Translations under genes and position numbers: made by a program
Assembly (NCBI GenBank): GCA_027297085.1
Contig: JAPUIL010000598.1
Coordinates: forward strand, 1-6,307
DNA length: 6,307 nucleotides
From: Verrucomicrobiota bacterium
GTDB taxonomy: Bacteria > Verrucomicrobiota > Verrucomicrobiia > Opitutales > UBA2995
Direction: 5' to 3'
In this document: piece after piece, positions 5,334 through 6,307 of the stretch
Layout of the letters: each line of letters begins with the position of its first letter
Position numbering within the stretch: the stretch's first letter is position 1
Notes under the pieces: model-generated
The model's input: the letters and a program-made list of their open reading frames with translations, nothing else
Database searches by the model: none
What the model was told of the DNA's origin: nothing

Positions 5334-6307
5334 ATGCGCCTTTTATTGTGTGCCCTGATTCCTCTGCCCCTGATTGCAAATGATCACAATAGTCCCCCAA
5401 TAGAAGCAAGCATAACAGCTCATTATGACCAATCCGACGGACAGCTGAATCCGGTATGGAACTTCTTTGGCTACGATGAAGGAAACTACACCTTTGATGA
5501 GGAAGGGAAGAAACTCCTAGCTGAGATAGCCGCTATCCAGCCGGAACCGGCCTTTGTTCGGTCGCACCATTTGCTGACTTCCGGGTCGGGAGAAACTTGG
5601 CTTAAATGGAGCAGCACAAACGCCTATTCAGAAAATTCGGACGGGAATCCGGTCTACGATTGGACAATTGTGGACCAAATTTTTGACACCTATATGGAGT
5701 TGGGGCTCAAGCCTCTGGTTCAAATCGGATTTATGCCAGAGGCACTGTCATCCGAACCTGAACCATACACTCCCAAGAAGAATCTGCATGAGGAGCCCAA
5801 GGGCATGGTTACGGGTGGTGCCTTTCACCCCCCGGCCGACTATGGCAAGTGGCAAAGGTTTATCCAAGCTTGGGCTACACACTGTCGGGATCGATATGGG
5901 CGCGAGGAAGCAAGCAGCTGGTACTGGGAATTGTGGAACGAACCCAACGGCGGTTACTGGAAGGGAACGCCAGAAGAATACTTTCGTTTATATGACTATA
6001 CCGCTGCAGCCATTAAAAAAGTTCTTCCCACCGCACCCTTTGGAGGACCGCATATTACCAATCCCGATTATCGGGAAGGTGGACGTTTTCTGGATGCATT
6101 CCTGGATCATTGTGCGAATGAACAGAACGCCGTAACTGGAAGAACCGGTGCTCCGCTCGATTTCATAGCTTTTCATGCCAAGGGGGGTACCTCTTGGGAA
6201 CAGGATCATGTGCGCATGGATCTGGGGAACCACCTGCTTCAAATAAACAAGTCCCTGGCCATTATCGCTTCGTATCCTGAATTTAGAAACCTCCCTCTCA
6301 TAGTAGG
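5334..6307 (+). CDS. Secreted GH39-like glycoside hydrolase, partial at the right edge
   Basis: Retaining clan-A-type glycosidase acting outside the cytoplasm on a polysaccharide or its oligosaccharides. Known GH39 activities include beta-xylosidase, alpha-L-iduronidase and alpha-L-arabinosidase. The ATG at 5334 opens a signal peptide (MRLLLCALIPLPLIA, cleavage near residue 15), and 324 codons are visible before the edge. Features suggesting GH39 are VRSHHLLTSG (75-84) early in the barrel, LGLKPLVQIGFMPEAL (123-138), and YWELWNEPNGGYW (197-209), whose Glu203 in Asn-Glu-Pro is the predicted acid/base; DFIAFHAKGG follows at 276-285. The nucleophile Glu is expected downstream and is not in the window. 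The activity cannot be fixed; a related clan-A family (for example GH5-like or GH30-like) is a less likely alternative. No Shine-Dalgarno precedes the start. The 104-nt gap to the divergent CDF gene (5230-5333) holds no promoter I would defend. With the sulfatase it suggests sulfated-glycan breakdown. Confidence 0.85.
   Translation, partial: MRLLLCALIPLPLIANDHNSPPIEASITAHYDQSDGQLNPVWNFFGYDEGNYTFDEEGKKLLAEIAAIQPEPAFVRSHHLLTSGSGETWLKWSSTNAYSENSDGNPVYDWTIVDQIFDTYMELGLKPLVQIGFMPEALSSEPEPYTPKKNLHEEPKGMVTGGAFHPPADYGKWQRFIQAWATHCRDRYGREEASSWYWELWNEPNGGYWKGTPEEYFRLYDYTAAAIKKVLPTAPFGGPHITNPDYREGGRFLDAFLDHCANEQNAVTGRTGAPLDFIAFHAKGGTSWEQDHVRMDLGNHLLQINKSLAIIASYPEFRNLPLIV

Noticed and set aside
5668..6135. 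A 155-codon open frame on the plus strand within the GH39-like gene
   Set aside because: It is an alternative frame of a gene with an export signal and an intact Asn-Glu-Pro motif; it has no recognisable features.

Overview
This is a bacterial window of about 6.3 kb, densely coding, with seven genes of which two run off the edges. The products suggest a Gram-negative-like polysaccharide degrader: an exported sulfatase and an exported GH39-like glycosidase flank a metal-cofactor operon. None of the seven starts has a convincing Shine-Dalgarno sequence, and base composition looks moderate. A marine or host-associated member of the Verrucomicrobiota/Planctomycetota/Lentisphaerota type is a reasonable guess, but no marker gene proves it.

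Layout. Minus strand 1-1237: a type I sulfatase of the FGly class, cut by the left edge, with sequence patterns like N-sulfoglucosamine sulfohydrolase (sulfamidase). Positions 1238-1442 are a divergent intergenic region. Plus strand 1443-4333: a tightly packed operon made of a 63-aa His-rich membrane peptide, larE, larB and larC. Successive junctions are a 5-nt gap, an 8-nt overlap and a 4-nt ATGA overlap. Minus strand 4354-5229: a cation diffusion facilitator, convergent with larC across 20 nt. Plus strand 5334 to the right edge: a secreted GH39-like glycoside hydrolase with its acid/base Asn-Glu-Pro motif.

How it fits together. LarB, LarE and LarC are the complete known pathway for the nickel-pincer nucleotide (NPN) cofactor: LarB carboxylates and hydrolyses nicotinic acid adenine dinucleotide, LarE thiolates both carboxylates, and LarC inserts nickel at the cost of CTP. 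The cofactor serves LarA-type 2-hydroxyacid racemases/epimerases, but no larA lies in the window, so the client enzyme must be encoded elsewhere. The small His-rich peptide at the head of the operon is not a known Lar component and is the best candidate for something new, possibly nickel handling at the membrane. The adjacent metal-efflux family protein may or may not belong to the same metal economy. The flanking sulfatase and glycosidase point to sulfated glycan breakdown, possibly glycosaminoglycans; any link between this and the NPN client is inference.
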